A DNA stretch of 64,000 bases from an uncultured Dorea sp. (GTDB lineage Bacteria; Bacillota_A; Clostridia; Lachnospirales; Lachnospiraceae), in the NCBI GenBank assembly GCA_910578865.1, contig CAJTRM010000002.1, positions 62,001 through 126,000 on the forward strand, written 5' to 3'. A program made the translations under genes and the position numbers. How positions within the stretch are numbered: the first letter of the stretch is position 1; the number at the start of each line of letters is the position of its first letter. This document shows, one piece after another, positions 33,131 to 41,952 of this stretch. The notes below the pieces were generated by a model. The model did not search any database. It saw nothing but the letters and a program-made list of their open reading frames with translations, and was not told the origin of the DNA.

Positions 33131-34528
33131 TTAACAAAGGCGCCAGCCCGGCAGATATTTATTTTTCATAGTGCCTCTGGTAAGCTTTCCCCATCCAAGA
33201 GGATATCCGTCCACACAGACCAGATACCAGCCATTGGATGTCTCCGGCAGAACATCGGACACCTCCAGCGTCTCTCCTTTTAAGTAACGGCTGATGCGTA
33301 CATCTTCTGCCTTAAGATTGAGCACCTTGCCATATTCCTCTTTTTTCAGGCACATGGCAAGAGCCTGGCTTGGCTCAAACCGGTTTTTCTTAAGCTCTCC
33401 CAGCAAAAGCCCCGTCCGCAGAAAACGGATCCCTCTCACATCCGGCAGAGAGCATGGCATATAATAGACTCTCTCTCCATGGATCTCCAGCCTGTCTGCG
33501 TCAAGCTTCCATGTAATACCCCGGAAAAATTCTTCAAGCTCCTGCGGAAGCTTTTTCCTTCCTCTTCCTGCAGAAGAATCTTCGTTCACCGATTTTGCCA
33601 GATCAGTCTCCCGGATGTTCCTTTTCCTGAGAAGTGCAAGAAAATGCCCCTCTCCTTTCATTTTATGAGGAAAAATACGGACAGTCCTCTTATATGCTTC
33701 ATCCTTGCTTTTCGTCAGTTCTGGAATTCCATGGGCAAACCCATCATACGGGGTAATGCTAAGAATCTCAAACTCCGGATGCCTCTCCAGCAGATATTCA
33801 ACCATCTGCTCATTTTCCCGTCCGTCAAAGGTACAGGTAGAGTAGAGCATCATACCGCCGGGCTTCAGCATTTCTGCCGCCTGGATGATGATACTTTTCT
33901 GGAGGTTGGCGAAAAATTCAGGGCCATGTTCTTCCCACGCCTTTATCATTTTCCTGTCCTTGCGGAACATACCCTCACCGGAACAAGGCGCATCGATCAG
34001 TATCTTATCAAAATATTCTTTAAAATAGCCTACAAGTTTTCCAGGCTCCTCACTGAGCACAAGTACATTGCCGATTCCGAACACTTCTATATTTTTCAGA
34101 AGCCCCTTTGCCCTGGAATTGCTGATATCATTGGCAATCAGTACCCCTATGCCCTGAAGTCTTGCTCCAAGCTCTGTTGCCTTTCCGCCTGGTGCCGCAC
34201 ACACATCCAGAACCCTGTCGCCCGGCTCTATAGGAAGTCTGCTGGCCGGAGTCATGGCACTCGGCTCCTGCAGATAATAAAGTCCTGCAAAATAATAGGG
34301 ATGTCTGGAAGGCGCTGCCGTCTCTCCGTCATAATAAAAACCATTTTCAATCCATGGAACAGGCCGGATCTCAAACGGGCTGATCTTCTGAAATTCCTCC
34401 ACAGATATTTTATTAGTATTAACACGGAGCCCATAATATCTGGGTTCCTCATAGCACGCAATATAGTCCGGAAATTCATCCTTTAAAAGTTCCTTCATTT
34501 TATTTTGAAAACTCTCTGGCAGTTTCAT
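33131..34528 (-). CDS. RsmB/RsmF-type rRNA cytosine-C5 methyltransferase
   Basis: 465 residues. SAM-binding motif VLDVCAAPGGKATELG, substrate motif DAPCSGEGMF and the catalytic-cysteine motif MLYSTCTFDGRENE are intact. The C-terminal region (about 300-465) is the RsmF-type PUA-like extension that contacts RNA. Target is probably a 16S cytosine. First gene of the operon ending in recU; its mRNA leader contains a strong hairpin (34546-34604). Confidence 0.92.
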   Translation of the reverse strand: MKLPESFQNKMKELLKDEFPDYIACYEEPRYYGLRVNTNKISVEEFQKISPFEIRPVPWIENGFYYDGETAAPSRHPYYFAGLYYLQEPSAMTPASRLPIEPGDRVLDVCAAPGGKATELGARLQGIGVLIANDISNSRAKGLLKNIEVFGIGNVLVLSEEPGKLVGYFKEYFDKILIDAPCSGEGMFRKDRKMIKAWEEHGPEFFANLQKSIIIQAAEMLKPGGMMLYSTCTFDGRENEQMVEYLLERHPEFEILSITPYDGFAHGIPELTKSKDEAYKRTVRIFPHKMKGEGHFLALLRKRNIRETDLAKSVNEDSSAGRGRKKLPQELEEFFRGITWKLDADRLEIHGERVYYMPCSLPDVRGIRFLRTGLLLGELKKNRFEPSQALAMCLKKEEYGKVLNLKAEDVRISRYLKGETLEVSDVLPETSNGWYLVCVDGYPLGWGKLTRGTMKNKYLPGWRLC

Positions 34529-34545
34529 GTTTTATCCTCCATAAA

Positions 34546-34604
34546 TCAGCACACTGACGACGTAGCATCTAAAGGTACTACGTCGTCTCCCTCTGATATG
34601 CTGA
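34546..34604 (-). promoter_or_regulatory. Structured leader of the RsmF-like gene
   Basis: GACGACGTAG (34556-34565) and CTACGTCGTC (34578-34587) form a perfect 10-bp stem. An outer TCAGCA/TGCTGA pair (34546-34551 and 34599-34604) may extend it. It lies within the leader, ending about 10 bases before the ribosome site GGAGG. It has no U-tract, so it is not a terminator. Confidence 0.6.
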
Positions 34605-34626
34605 CAGTTGAATGTCATACAAAAAC

Positions 34627-34635
34627 ATTATAACA
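34627..34635 (-). promoter_or_regulatory. Extended -10 promoter of the RsmF-like operon
   Basis: Minus strand TGTTATAAT: a TATAAT (34632-34627) with a TG extension. No good -35. It gives a leader of roughly 90 nt. Confidence 0.55.
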
Positions 34636-34708
34636 TATTCTAATGTTTAACTCTAGTAAAATCCGAACTAATTATTGCCGCAAAGGGCATACCCGCCGGC
34701 CCCAAATA

Positions 34709-35422
34709 TCAGGAGTATTCATATTTTAACCGGTGATCCTCGAGGTCACGAAGTACATAATACGGGTTAACGCTGACTTCCTTTCCGTCCTGATAAAAAT
34801 AGATCCCCATATGTAAATGAACCGGGAATTCCCCCACAGTACCTTCCTTCCCATAACCGGAGTCCCCCATATAACCAAGCAATTCGCCGGCTCTTACATA
34901 ATCCCCTTTTTCAATATTGGAATAGCTGTCCAGATGTGCGTAGTAATAATAAGTGCCACTATCTGTCGTAATGCCTACGCGATACCCTCCTTTGTCAAGC
35001 CATCCGAGATTGGTAATGACACCATCTGTCATACTCACAATTGGATATCTTCCCCTCTCCTGCTTATCGGCCATAATATCGCAGCCCTCATGCCCTCTTT
35101 TCCCTCCGTATTTTCGCTCGGACATCCAAGTGTCAACGCAGGAAGTCGTCAGAGAGTTATCCAGTGTTGATTCCGGAATCGGGTAATACACTACCTCATT
35201 CTCTACATTTTTCAGTCTGCCTCTGCATTCCTCTGACAGTATATCTTCTTTTTCCTTTAATTCCTCCGAATAAAAATTTTCCCGATATTCCTGATCTTCT
35301 ATGGTTTTCTTTTGATAGGCATAGTACGTCCCGGATTGCCTGAGCCAATCTGTGCAGAGAACAGAAAAAAGCGTCAGCAAAAGGATAGCCAGTATCAATC
35401 TGCCTGTTTTGGCACTCCGCAT
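34709..35422 (-). CDS. M23-family metallopeptidase, membrane-anchored
   Basis: 237 residues. N-terminal signal anchor (about 8-24, LILAILLLTLFSVL), a Glu/Lys-rich segment, then a LytM/M23 domain. Zinc ligands fit HEGCDIM (His and Asp) and the HLH of FPVHLHMG; a further motif is YYYAHLDSY. It would cut peptidoglycan cross-links outside the cell or in the forespore septum. The start at 35422 follows AAGGAGG; an earlier in-frame ATG at 35491 has no ribosome site. The SpoIIQ/SpoIVFA-like size leaves a sporulation role open. Confidence 0.88.
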   Translation of the reverse strand: MRSAKTGRLILAILLLTLFSVLCTDWLRQSGTYYAYQKKTIEDQEYRENFYSEELKEKEDILSEECRGRLKNVENEVVYYPIPESTLDNSLTTSCVDTWMSERKYGGKRGHEGCDIMADKQERGRYPIVSMTDGVITNLGWLDKGGYRVGITTDSGTYYYYAHLDSYSNIEKGDYVRAGELLGYMGDSGYGKEGTVGEFPVHLHMGIYFYQDGKEVSVNPYYVLRDLEDHRLKYEYS

Positions 35423-35564
35423 AAAACCTCCTTGTTTTCGCTGCCGCGGCGAAAGCTGACATATTATTGCTACTATATGCAAAAGAGCCATACCTCTATG
35501 ACAGAAGGTATGACTCTGTGTAATAATTTCCGCAATTACTTATGTAATTCTTCTACAGTATTCT

Positions 35565-37013
35565 TTATTTTAACCGTGCAAGCACCTCTTTGACCAGATC
35601 CCAAGTACGGGCTGCGGAAGCAATATCCATACTTTCATTCACCGAATGTACATTTTTGAGGTCACATCCCATAGACACGCAGTCAAGATCCGGACATTTT
35701 CCAAGAAACAGTCCGCACTCCAGTCCTGCATGTATTGTAACGACTTCCGGTTCCCTTCCATACATATCCTTAAAGGTATCCACCAGAGTTGTACGAAGCT
35801 TCGATTCCGGATTATACTGCCATGCAGGGTATTCACCGGTAATCACAGATTCACCGCCGACAACCCTCGCACACTGTTCCAGCTGTTCACGGATCTGTAC
35901 CTTTTTGCTTTCTACAGAACTACGAATTTGATAGTAGGCACGTACATGATCGTCTGTAGTATCAAGAACCCCGAGATTCAGAGAGGTCTCCACACTTCCC
36001 TTGATCTTTCTGCTGTACTCCATAACACCGTCCGGGCTGACAATGAGATAAGAAATCACTCTTCCGGTACTTTCCTTGTCAAATGCCGCTGCCGATACAT
36101 TCTCTTCCATCTTAAGATCTACCTTCATGGCCGGTTCATCTCCCATGAACTCAATCTGCCAGGTATTCTTCAGATCCTCAACGAGCCCGGTTACCTTCGC
36201 AGTATCCTCCGGCCGTACTATAAGCTTTGCGGTACAGTCAAACGCAATGACGTTAGCCTTGGAACCTCCATTGATCTCTGCAATCACAAACTCTGCATCC
36301 TGATCCATCCGATTCAGGAGACGTCCCATCATTTTATTGGCATTTCCTCTCTGCTGATCAATCTCAATACCGGAGTGGCCGCCTAAAAGATCATGAATCC
36401 GGATTGTTACAGCCGTACCGTCTGCCTGTTTCCTACATATCGGAATCTGATTGTGAAAATTAATGCCGCCTGCACAGCCAGCCGTGAAAATCCCCTCATC
36501 TTCGGAATCCATGTTGATGAGCATCCGTCCTTTAAACAAAGACATATCAATCGCGGTAGCTCCTCCCATTCCGGTCTCTTCATCCACCGTAAACAATACT
36601 TCCAACGGCGGATGCGGAATGTCGTCGCTGTCAAGGATTGCCATTGCCATCGCAACGGCCACTCCGTTATCAGCTCCAAGTGTGGTATCCGTTGCCATAA
36701 TACTGCCGTCAACGATCCGAAGCTTCAGAGGATCTTTCTTAAAGTCATGTGTACTCTCCGGCCTTTTATCACACACCATATCCATATGCCCCTGCAGGAT
36801 GACCGGTGCGCTGTTCTCATACCCGGGTGTACCAGGTTTTTTAATCACTACATTACCTACTTCGTCCTGAATCACTTCCAGATTTCTCTTTTTTGCAAAG
36901 TCCGCACAATAATCACTGATCTGTCCGATATCAAAAGTGCCGTGCGGTATCTGGCAAATTTCTTCAAAAAACCGGAACATTTTTTTTGGTTCTAACTGAT
37001 CCAATACTGCCAT
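35565..37013 (-). CDS. pepD: Aminoacyl-histidine dipeptidase (M20 family)
   Basis: Cytosolic beta-Ala-His/Xaa-His dipeptidase of 482 residues. Metal-site motifs GHMDMVCDK, DTTLGADNGVAVAMA and VDEETGMGGA are intact, with NMDSEDEG and the C-terminal HAGLECG. The start at 37013 is preferred for its GAGAGG; an ATG 27 bases upstream has none. Promoter at 37056-37084. Confidence 0.93.
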   Translation of the reverse strand: MAVLDQLEPKKMFRFFEEICQIPHGTFDIGQISDYCADFAKKRNLEVIQDEVGNVVIKKPGTPGYENSAPVILQGHMDMVCDKRPESTHDFKKDPLKLRIVDGSIMATDTTLGADNGVAVAMAMAILDSDDIPHPPLEVLFTVDEETGMGGATAIDMSLFKGRMLINMDSEDEGIFTAGCAGGINFHNQIPICRKQADGTAVTIRIHDLLGGHSGIEIDQQRGNANKMMGRLLNRMDQDAEFVIAEINGGSKANVIAFDCTAKLIVRPEDTAKVTGLVEDLKNTWQIEFMGDEPAMKVDLKMEENVSAAAFDKESTGRVISYLIVSPDGVMEYSRKIKGSVETSLNLGVLDTTDDHVRAYYQIRSSVESKKVQIREQLEQCARVVGGESVITGEYPAWQYNPESKLRTTLVDTFKDMYGREPEVVTIHAGLECGLFLGKCPDLDCVSMGCDLKNVHSVNESMDIASAARTWDLVKEVLARLK

Positions 37014-37055
37014 TTTTCTTTTCCCTCTCTTCTTTGACATTTATTTCTACTTATC

Positions 37056-37084
37056 ATTATGGAACAGGATTCATAAAAAATCAA
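37056..37084 (-). promoter_or_regulatory. pepD promoter
   Basis: Minus strand TTGATT (37084-37079), 17 bases, CATAAT (37061-37056). Confidence 0.6.
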
Positions 37085-37099
37085 CCAAATCCATACAAT
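37071..37099 (+). promoter_or_regulatory. Sigma-E-like sporulation promoter of ylbJ
   Basis: CATACAAT (37092-37099) matches the sigma-E -10 consensus. TCATAAA (37071-37077), 14 bases upstream, fits the ATA core of the -35. The expected start is about 26 nt before the ylbJ ATG. Confidence 0.5.
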
Positions 37100-37132
37100 A
37101 AAATCAAGAATATTTTCTGGCAGGCTTATTCT

Positions 37133-38083
37133 ATGAAACACTCTTTTCTCATGATATCCGGGACACTTTTTTTCTGTCTGATACTGATATTTCCACAAGC
37201 TGCCGTAACCGGTGCAGGCAAAGGGCTGCTTCTGTGGTTTCGGGTGGTCCTTCCTACACTTCTGCCGTTCATTATCATATCAAACCTATTGATACAGACA
37301 CATGCCGTCCATTACATCGGAAAAGTAACAGGTCCTCTTTTTTGTCGGCTCTTCCACGTATCAGAATATGGATCCTTTGCAGTCCTTACCGGATTTATGT
37401 GCGGATATCCTATGGGAAGCAAAGTGACGGGAGACCTTCTTCGCTGTGGAAAGATCTCACACTCAGAAGGAAAATATCTGTTATCTTTCTGTAATAACAC
37501 AAGCCCTATGTTTATCATCAGCTACGTCCTGATTCAGAACCTGAAGCAGGAAAGGCTTTTAATTCCTTCACTGGTTATCCTTATGGGAACCCCCATTCTG
37601 TGCAGCTTTATCTTCCGCATGTTCATACTGCGCCCGTCCTCCAAACAGTATAACACAATGCGGACTACAGAAAAAAAGAGCGCTCTCGGGGATACTGTTT
37701 CTTTCAGAGAAAGCACTCTTGTTGACGATTGTATTATGAACGGCTTTGAAACAATCACAAAAGTCGGAGGATATATCATGTTGTTTTCTATCATTATAGA
37801 ACTCGGAAGCCTGCTTCCCTTTTCTTTTGCTGCACTTAACAACCTGTTTTTCCCTTCCCTCGAAATCACAAACGGAATCCGAAATCTGTGTACCGGCATA
37901 CTTTCACAGTCAGAAAAATTTGTCTTGTGCCTCTCTCTGACTTCCTTCGGGGGATGGTGTTCCATCGCACAGACACAATGTATGATCCAGGGAACCGGTC
38001 TTTCAATCTTCCCATATATCGTACAAAAGCTGATTACCGCAGGGGTAACCAGCTTACTGTGCTTTCTTTATCTTACTATATAA
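37133..38083 (+). CDS. ylbJ: Sporulation integral membrane protein YlbJ
   Basis: 316 residues with about seven to eight hydrophobic segments and the nucleoside-recognition/Gate-type signature (GFMCGYPMGSKVTGDLL, FCNNTSPMFIISYVL). YlbJ is a mother-cell protein linked to dipicolinic-acid handling in Bacillus. The start at 37133 gives a normal N-terminal membrane segment; the frame is open further upstream into pepD but without a start site. The ribosome site is weak. Its 3' end overlaps the convergent coiled-coil gene by 8 bases. Confidence 0.87.
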   Translation: MKHSFLMISGTLFFCLILIFPQAAVTGAGKGLLLWFRVVLPTLLPFIIISNLLIQTHAVHYIGKVTGPLFCRLFHVSEYGSFAVLTGFMCGYPMGSKVTGDLLRCGKISHSEGKYLLSFCNNTSPMFIISYVLIQNLKQERLLIPSLVILMGTPILCSFIFRMFILRPSSKQYNTMRTTEKKSALGDTVSFRESTLVDDCIMNGFETITKVGGYIMLFSIIIELGSLLPFSFAALNNLFFPSLEITNGIRNLCTGILSQSEKFVLCLSLTSFGGWCSIAQTQCMIQGTGLSIFPYIVQKLITAGVTSLLCFLYLTI

Positions 38084-38702
38084 AATCACTCTCTCCAACG
38101 CCGAATTCAGGCTCCGCTATCTCTGCATTTCCATAATCCGCTTCCACGTTTCTTGCAGACGGATCCGGAATTTCAAGTTCTGTCCTGTTGTTGTGAACCA
38201 TATCATAACATTCCTGAAGAGAATTTACAAGGCCGTCATACTTCGTCGTATAACTGTCAAGCGTATGTCCGATAATGCTCTCTGCATTTGCCAGAAGGTC
38301 GTCTGTATACTGTATGGCACCGATTCTGATATTATTGGCATCAATTGTTGCATTATCCAGAATTTCCTGGGCCTGCTCTGTGGCCGCCGTTACAACCTCA
38401 TTTGCCTGTGCATATGCCTGTTGCATAATTTCATGTTCACTTACGAGTTCATTTGTATGAATCTGTGCTTCCTCAATCATATTATCTGCCTTTGCCTGTG
38501 CATCGGCAAGAATAGCATCTTTATTTGCAATAACTTTCTGATAACGCTTGATCTCATCCGGAGTCTTCATACGAAGTTCTCTTAACAATTCATCAATCTG
38601 ATCCTTATTTACAATAATCTTGGTTGTCGACAGCGGCTGAAATTTGCAACTGTCAATATACTCCTCGATCTCTTCGATAATCTGCTCAATACGGCTGCTC
38701 AT
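38076..38702 (-). CDS. Coiled-coil protein, DivIVA/ATP-synthase-b-like, unknown
   Basis: 208 residues with no signal peptide or membrane segment. Residues about 45-150 are heptad-rich and alanine-rich (ADAQAKADNMIEEAQI, EQAQEILDNATIDANNIR), predicting a long coiled coil, followed by an acidic tail. Conserved after coaD in related Clostridia as far as I know. A scaffold role is likely but not established. Overlaps coaD by 17 bases. Confidence 0.75.
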   Translation of the reverse strand: MSSRIEQIIEEIEEYIDSCKFQPLSTTKIIVNKDQIDELLRELRMKTPDEIKRYQKVIANKDAILADAQAKADNMIEEAQIHTNELVSEHEIMQQAYAQANEVVTAATEQAQEILDNATIDANNIRIGAIQYTDDLLANAESIIGHTLDSYTTKYDGLVNSLQECYDMVHNNRTELEIPDPSARNVEADYGNAEIAEPEFGVGESDFI

Positions 38703-39195
38703 TATTTACACTCTCCTTTTTCTTGCTCTTCTCCTGCATTCTTTCCATAACTGTATCTGGTACGAATTGAGAAATATCTCCCCCAAAGGCCGCCACTTCT
38801 TTCACTGTCGTCGAACTCAGATAAGCGTACTCAGGACAGGTCGTAAGAAACACTGTCTCAAGGCCGGGTGACAATTTATAATTCGTCTGGGACATCTGCA
38901 GTTCATATTCAAAATCTGTTACCGCACGAAGCCCTCTTATGACCATTTTTGCCGACATCCTGTCTGCAAAATCAACCAGAAGCCCCTCAAAAGGAACAAT
39001 CTTCACCCTTGGCATATTCTTTGTGACTTCCTCAAGCATACTGACACGCTCTTCAACGGAAAACAGCGGAATCTTTGCCCTGTTGTTTAACACGCCGATG
39101 ATCAATTCGTCCACCAGACTGCAGGAGCGCTCAATTATATTCAGATGTCCGTACGTAACCGGGTCAAAGCTGCCCGGATAAACTGCTTTTAACAT
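38686..39195 (-). CDS. coaD: Phosphopantetheine adenylyltransferase
   Basis: Fourth step of coenzyme A synthesis, 169 residues. Nucleotidyltransferase signature PGSFDPVTYGHLNII, IRGLRAVTDFEYE, and the C-terminal YLSSTTVKEVAAFGGD. Overlaps rsmD by 7 bases, the usual Firmicute pairing. coaE, the last step, lies at 61475-62065. Confidence 0.97.
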   Translation of the reverse strand: MLKAVYPGSFDPVTYGHLNIIERSCSLVDELIIGVLNNRAKIPLFSVEERVSMLEEVTKNMPRVKIVPFEGLLVDFADRMSAKMVIRGLRAVTDFEYELQMSQTNYKLSPGLETVFLTTCPEYAYLSSTTVKEVAAFGGDISQFVPDTVMERMQEKSKKKESVNNEQPY

Positions 39196-39758
39196 ATCTC
39201 TTTTTTCCCAGCCGGCTCTATAAATACATGCTTATTGGTTTTATATTCCTTAACCCGGATAATGGAGAACCCTAAACCATCTACATAGTCGAACACAGTC
39301 TCTCTGGATGCTTCTACAATAATAATACCATTGTCAGAGAGCAGATCAGAGCCGGACAGATACTCAAGCACCCGCCGCTCTAAGCTCTGATTATACGGAG
39401 GATCCATAAATATAAAATCAAACTGCTTCTCACCTTCAAGTTTATAAAGGGCCGTCATCACATCCACAGAAAGAGTCATTGCCTTCCGCTCAAGATTCGT
39501 ATGCCTCAGATTTTCCTTGATGCATTTCATAGCTTCCGGATGATTGTCTACAAATACAGCCTCCATACTCCCGCGGCTCAATGCCTCAATCCCGATCCCT
39601 CCGCTTCCCGCAAACAGATCAAGAAATATACAGTCATACAGATACGGCGTCAGCATATTAAACAACGTTTCCTTGATACGGTCTGTCGTCGGTCTCGTCT
39701 CCAGACCGTCCAACGTCTTGAGCTGCAGTCTTTTCGCAGACCCCGCAATTACCCTCAT
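39189..39758 (-). CDS. rsmD: 16S rRNA (guanine966-N2)-methyltransferase
   Basis: 189 residues. RVIAGSAKRLQLKTL start, SAM motif FLDLFAGSGGIGIEALSRG and the catalytic N-methyltransferase motif FIFMDPPYNQ. Directly upstream of coaD. In many relatives recG precedes it; here a chemoreceptor and a spore-protein gene intervene. Confidence 0.96.
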   Translation of the reverse strand: MRVIAGSAKRLQLKTLDGLETRPTTDRIKETLFNMLTPYLYDCIFLDLFAGSGGIGIEALSRGSMEAVFVDNHPEAMKCIKENLRHTNLERKAMTLSVDVMTALYKLEGEKQFDFIFMDPPYNQSLERRVLEYLSGSDLLSDNGIIIVEASRETVFDYVDGLGFSIIRVKEYKTNKHVFIEPAGKKEIC

Positions 39759-39779
39759 AGAAAAATCACCTTCTATTAT

Positions 39780-41438
39780 TTATTGACGGCTTATTTTAAA
39801 TCCTTTTACTAATCGATCCAGATTACGGGCTAACTCAGACAACTCCTGACCAGAAGCTGCATTTTCTTCAACAGAAGCAGAATTAGACTGAGTAACCAGA
39901 GCAATCTGGCTGATTCCTTCTGAAATACTTTCAATCGAAACTGCCTCTTCATTTGCCACATCAGAAATATCACTGATCGTATCTGCCACTTCATTGGCAT
40001 CACGAACAGTCTGGATCAGAATCTCTGCCGTATCATTTGCAATCATCACTCCATTCTCAATTGCTGTCAGAGAACTTGTAATCAGATTAGCAGTATCTTT
40101 GGAAGCCTCCGCACTCTTGGATGCAAGGTTTCGTACCTCATCAGCAACAACTGCAAAGCCTTTTCCGGCCTCACCGGCACGTGCGGCTTCCACAGCGGCA
40201 TTCAGTGCAAGAATATTTGTCTGGAATGCAATATCTTCAATCGTCTTTATGATCTTCTCAATCTTCTTGGAGCTCTCGCTCATCTCACCCATTGCATCTA
40301 CCAGTTCCGTCATCTTATCATTGCTACGTGACATCTTCTGACCTACATTCTTCGCCTGGTCTTTTGCCCGCTCAGCGTTCTCGGCACTGTCCTTCACCTG
40401 CTGGGATACTTCAGCTACTGTAGCCGCAAGCTCCTGCGTCGTACTTGCCTGCTCGGTAGAGCCCTGTGCAAATGTCTGAGTATTAGCAGACAACTGTCCG
40501 GAAGTATTCATGACGGAATCTGCCGCATCCTGAATGCCTGAAAATGCCTTGTTCAGTTCAAGAACGAACTGACGTATCGACTCCTGGATCAACCGGAACT
40601 CTCCCTTAAATACAACATCGCTCTTTGCAGTTAAATTCTTGTTTTTCAAAGCTTCCATTGTGACCTGAATTGCAGTCACATAAGAAGACAGTTCTTTTAC
40701 AGATACATTCAGGCAATCGGCAAGCTCGCCGACTTCATTCTTGCTCTGTATATCAATCTGGAAATTCAATTCACCCTCTGCCAGTCTCTTGCTGTATCCG
40801 GTAATCTCAATCAGCGGTTTTACAACCTGACGGTTAATATATCCGTTCAGAATCATACATACAATAATGATCAGGACAACACCCACTCCCAATGCAATAT
40901 ATGTATAAATGATAGTACTGTTCAACAGATGTTTGCTTGCGTCCACTTCTTCCTGACTGATGGTAATTACTTCTTCCAGCATAGCTACCAGAGAATCTAC
41001 ATTCGGCTTGATCTCGTTCAGGTAGACTGCTTTTGCTTCCTCACTCTGTCCGCCTGCTTTATAATTCAAAACAACATCGGCTGATTCGTGGATCTGCTTG
41101 TGCAGAGGCTTGATCTTTTCGATCAGCTCGTTCACTTCATCGGTACGTACTTCATCGGCATAGAGCCATTTCCCGAGGACACAGGCCGTATCATCCTTGC
41201 TCCCTGTGAACTCTATATCAAAATTAAGTGCACTGTTCAAATTTTCAATCCATGAATAGTGGCCTTTTTCACTCTGTAAGGCAGTTGCATACATGGATGT
41301 AGCTTCGGCAATCTGCTCATTGCATTTTTTAATATTATTTAGCCCCAACGCACTGGCCACCGCCAAAACTAAAATCGAACAGAAAACGCAGATAACCAAA
41401 ATGATGATTCTTCTCTTGATGCTATTCTTTTTTTCCAT
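39780..41438 (-). CDS. Methyl-accepting chemotaxis protein
   Basis: 552 residues. Two membrane segments (about 9-30 and 175-197) flank a small four-helix extracellular domain (4HB_MCP type). A HAMP linker (about 200-250) and a long cytoplasmic signalling helix pair follow, with the hairpin tip FQTNILALNAAVEAARAGEAGKGFAVVADEVRNLA. No C-terminal pentapeptide tether for CheR is seen. No other chemotaxis genes are in the window. Own promoter at 41503-41531, so it is an independent unit inserted between spore-protein and rsmD genes. Confidence 0.95.
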   Translation of the reverse strand: MEKKNSIKRRIIILVICVFCSILVLAVASALGLNNIKKCNEQIAEATSMYATALQSEKGHYSWIENLNSALNFDIEFTGSKDDTACVLGKWLYADEVRTDEVNELIEKIKPLHKQIHESADVVLNYKAGGQSEEAKAVYLNEIKPNVDSLVAMLEEVITISQEEVDASKHLLNSTIIYTYIALGVGVVLIIIVCMILNGYINRQVVKPLIEITGYSKRLAEGELNFQIDIQSKNEVGELADCLNVSVKELSSYVTAIQVTMEALKNKNLTAKSDVVFKGEFRLIQESIRQFVLELNKAFSGIQDAADSVMNTSGQLSANTQTFAQGSTEQASTTQELAATVAEVSQQVKDSAENAERAKDQAKNVGQKMSRSNDKMTELVDAMGEMSESSKKIEKIIKTIEDIAFQTNILALNAAVEAARAGEAGKGFAVVADEVRNLASKSAEASKDTANLITSSLTAIENGVMIANDTAEILIQTVRDANEVADTISDISDVANEEAVSIESISEGISQIALVTQSNSASVEENAASGQELSELARNLDRLVKGFKISRQ

Positions 41439-41502
41439 ATCTTTATTCTCCTCAGTATTAATTTGACTCTATTCAGCTAAATGATCCATAGCTGTGTTTT
41501 TG

Positions 41503-41531
41503 ATTATATCACGATTTTCCGTATTTGTACA
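41503..41531 (-). promoter_or_regulatory. Promoter of the chemoreceptor gene
   Basis: Minus strand TGTACA (41531-41526), 17 bases, TATAAT (41508-41503). It is sigma-A-like rather than the motility sigma type. Confidence 0.75.
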
Positions 41532-41620
41532 TAAAAAAACTAAATTGAACTATAAATTTCTCCACATTTTTTGTCATTCTTTTAGCTGTGATTTTACAAT
41601 CTGTCTTTACAAATGAAATT

Positions 41621-41655
41621 CAGGGCACAACATCTTTTTTCGATGCCGTACCCTG
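41621..41655 (-). terminator. Terminator-like hairpin after the SASP gene
   Basis: CAGGGCACAACATC and GATGCCGTACCCTG pair over 14 positions (some G-U) around a 7-base loop, 20 bases after the SASP stop. The U-tract on the minus strand is short (AATTTC). Confidence 0.6.
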
Positions 41656-41674
41656 ATTTCATTCATTGTCTTGC

Positions 41675-41881
41675 TTATTTACCAGCCATCTGTTTTTCCT
41701 GCTGTTCAATCATTTTCTTAACCATATAACCACCTACAGAACCATTCTGCTTAGATGTCAGGTCTCCGTTGTATCCGTCTGTTAACGGTACTCCTAATTC
41801 ATTTGCAACCTCATATTTGAACTTGTCTAATGCACCCTTTGCCTCAGGTACGGCTGCTCTGTTAGATGAACGATTTGCCAT
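41675..41881 (-). CDS. Alpha/beta-type small acid-soluble spore protein
   Basis: 68 residues. It shows the SASP signatures: ALDKFKYEVANELGV with the germination-protease site region, and a C-terminal GSVGGYMVKKMIEQQEKQ. These proteins coat spore DNA and are made in the forespore, so the organism very probably sporulates. Strong AAAAAGGAGG ribosome site; a palindrome sits just upstream. I could not see a clear sigma-G promoter. Confidence 0.95.
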   Translation of the reverse strand: MANRSSNRAAVPEAKGALDKFKYEVANELGVPLTDGYNGDLTSKQNGSVGGYMVKKMIEQQEKQMAGK

Positions 41882-41912
41882 TGTTTTTTCCTCCTTTTTG
41901 TAACGTTTTAAC

Positions 41913-41934
41913 GTGTAACTTTGTTTTGTTACAC
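41913..41934. repeat. Inverted repeat upstream of the SASP gene
   Basis: GTGTAAC (41913-41919) and GTTACAC (41928-41934) are perfect inverted repeats around an 8-base centre, in the leader/promoter gap between recG and the SASP gene. It could be an operator or an mRNA 5' hairpin. Confidence 0.5.
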
Positions 41935-41952
41935 AGATAGTATATGGAGGAT

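Noticed and set aside
33479..34486. Plus-strand open frame of 335 codons across the RsmF-like gene
   Set aside because: Shadow frame with no recognisable domain; the minus-strand gene has full methyltransferase motifs.
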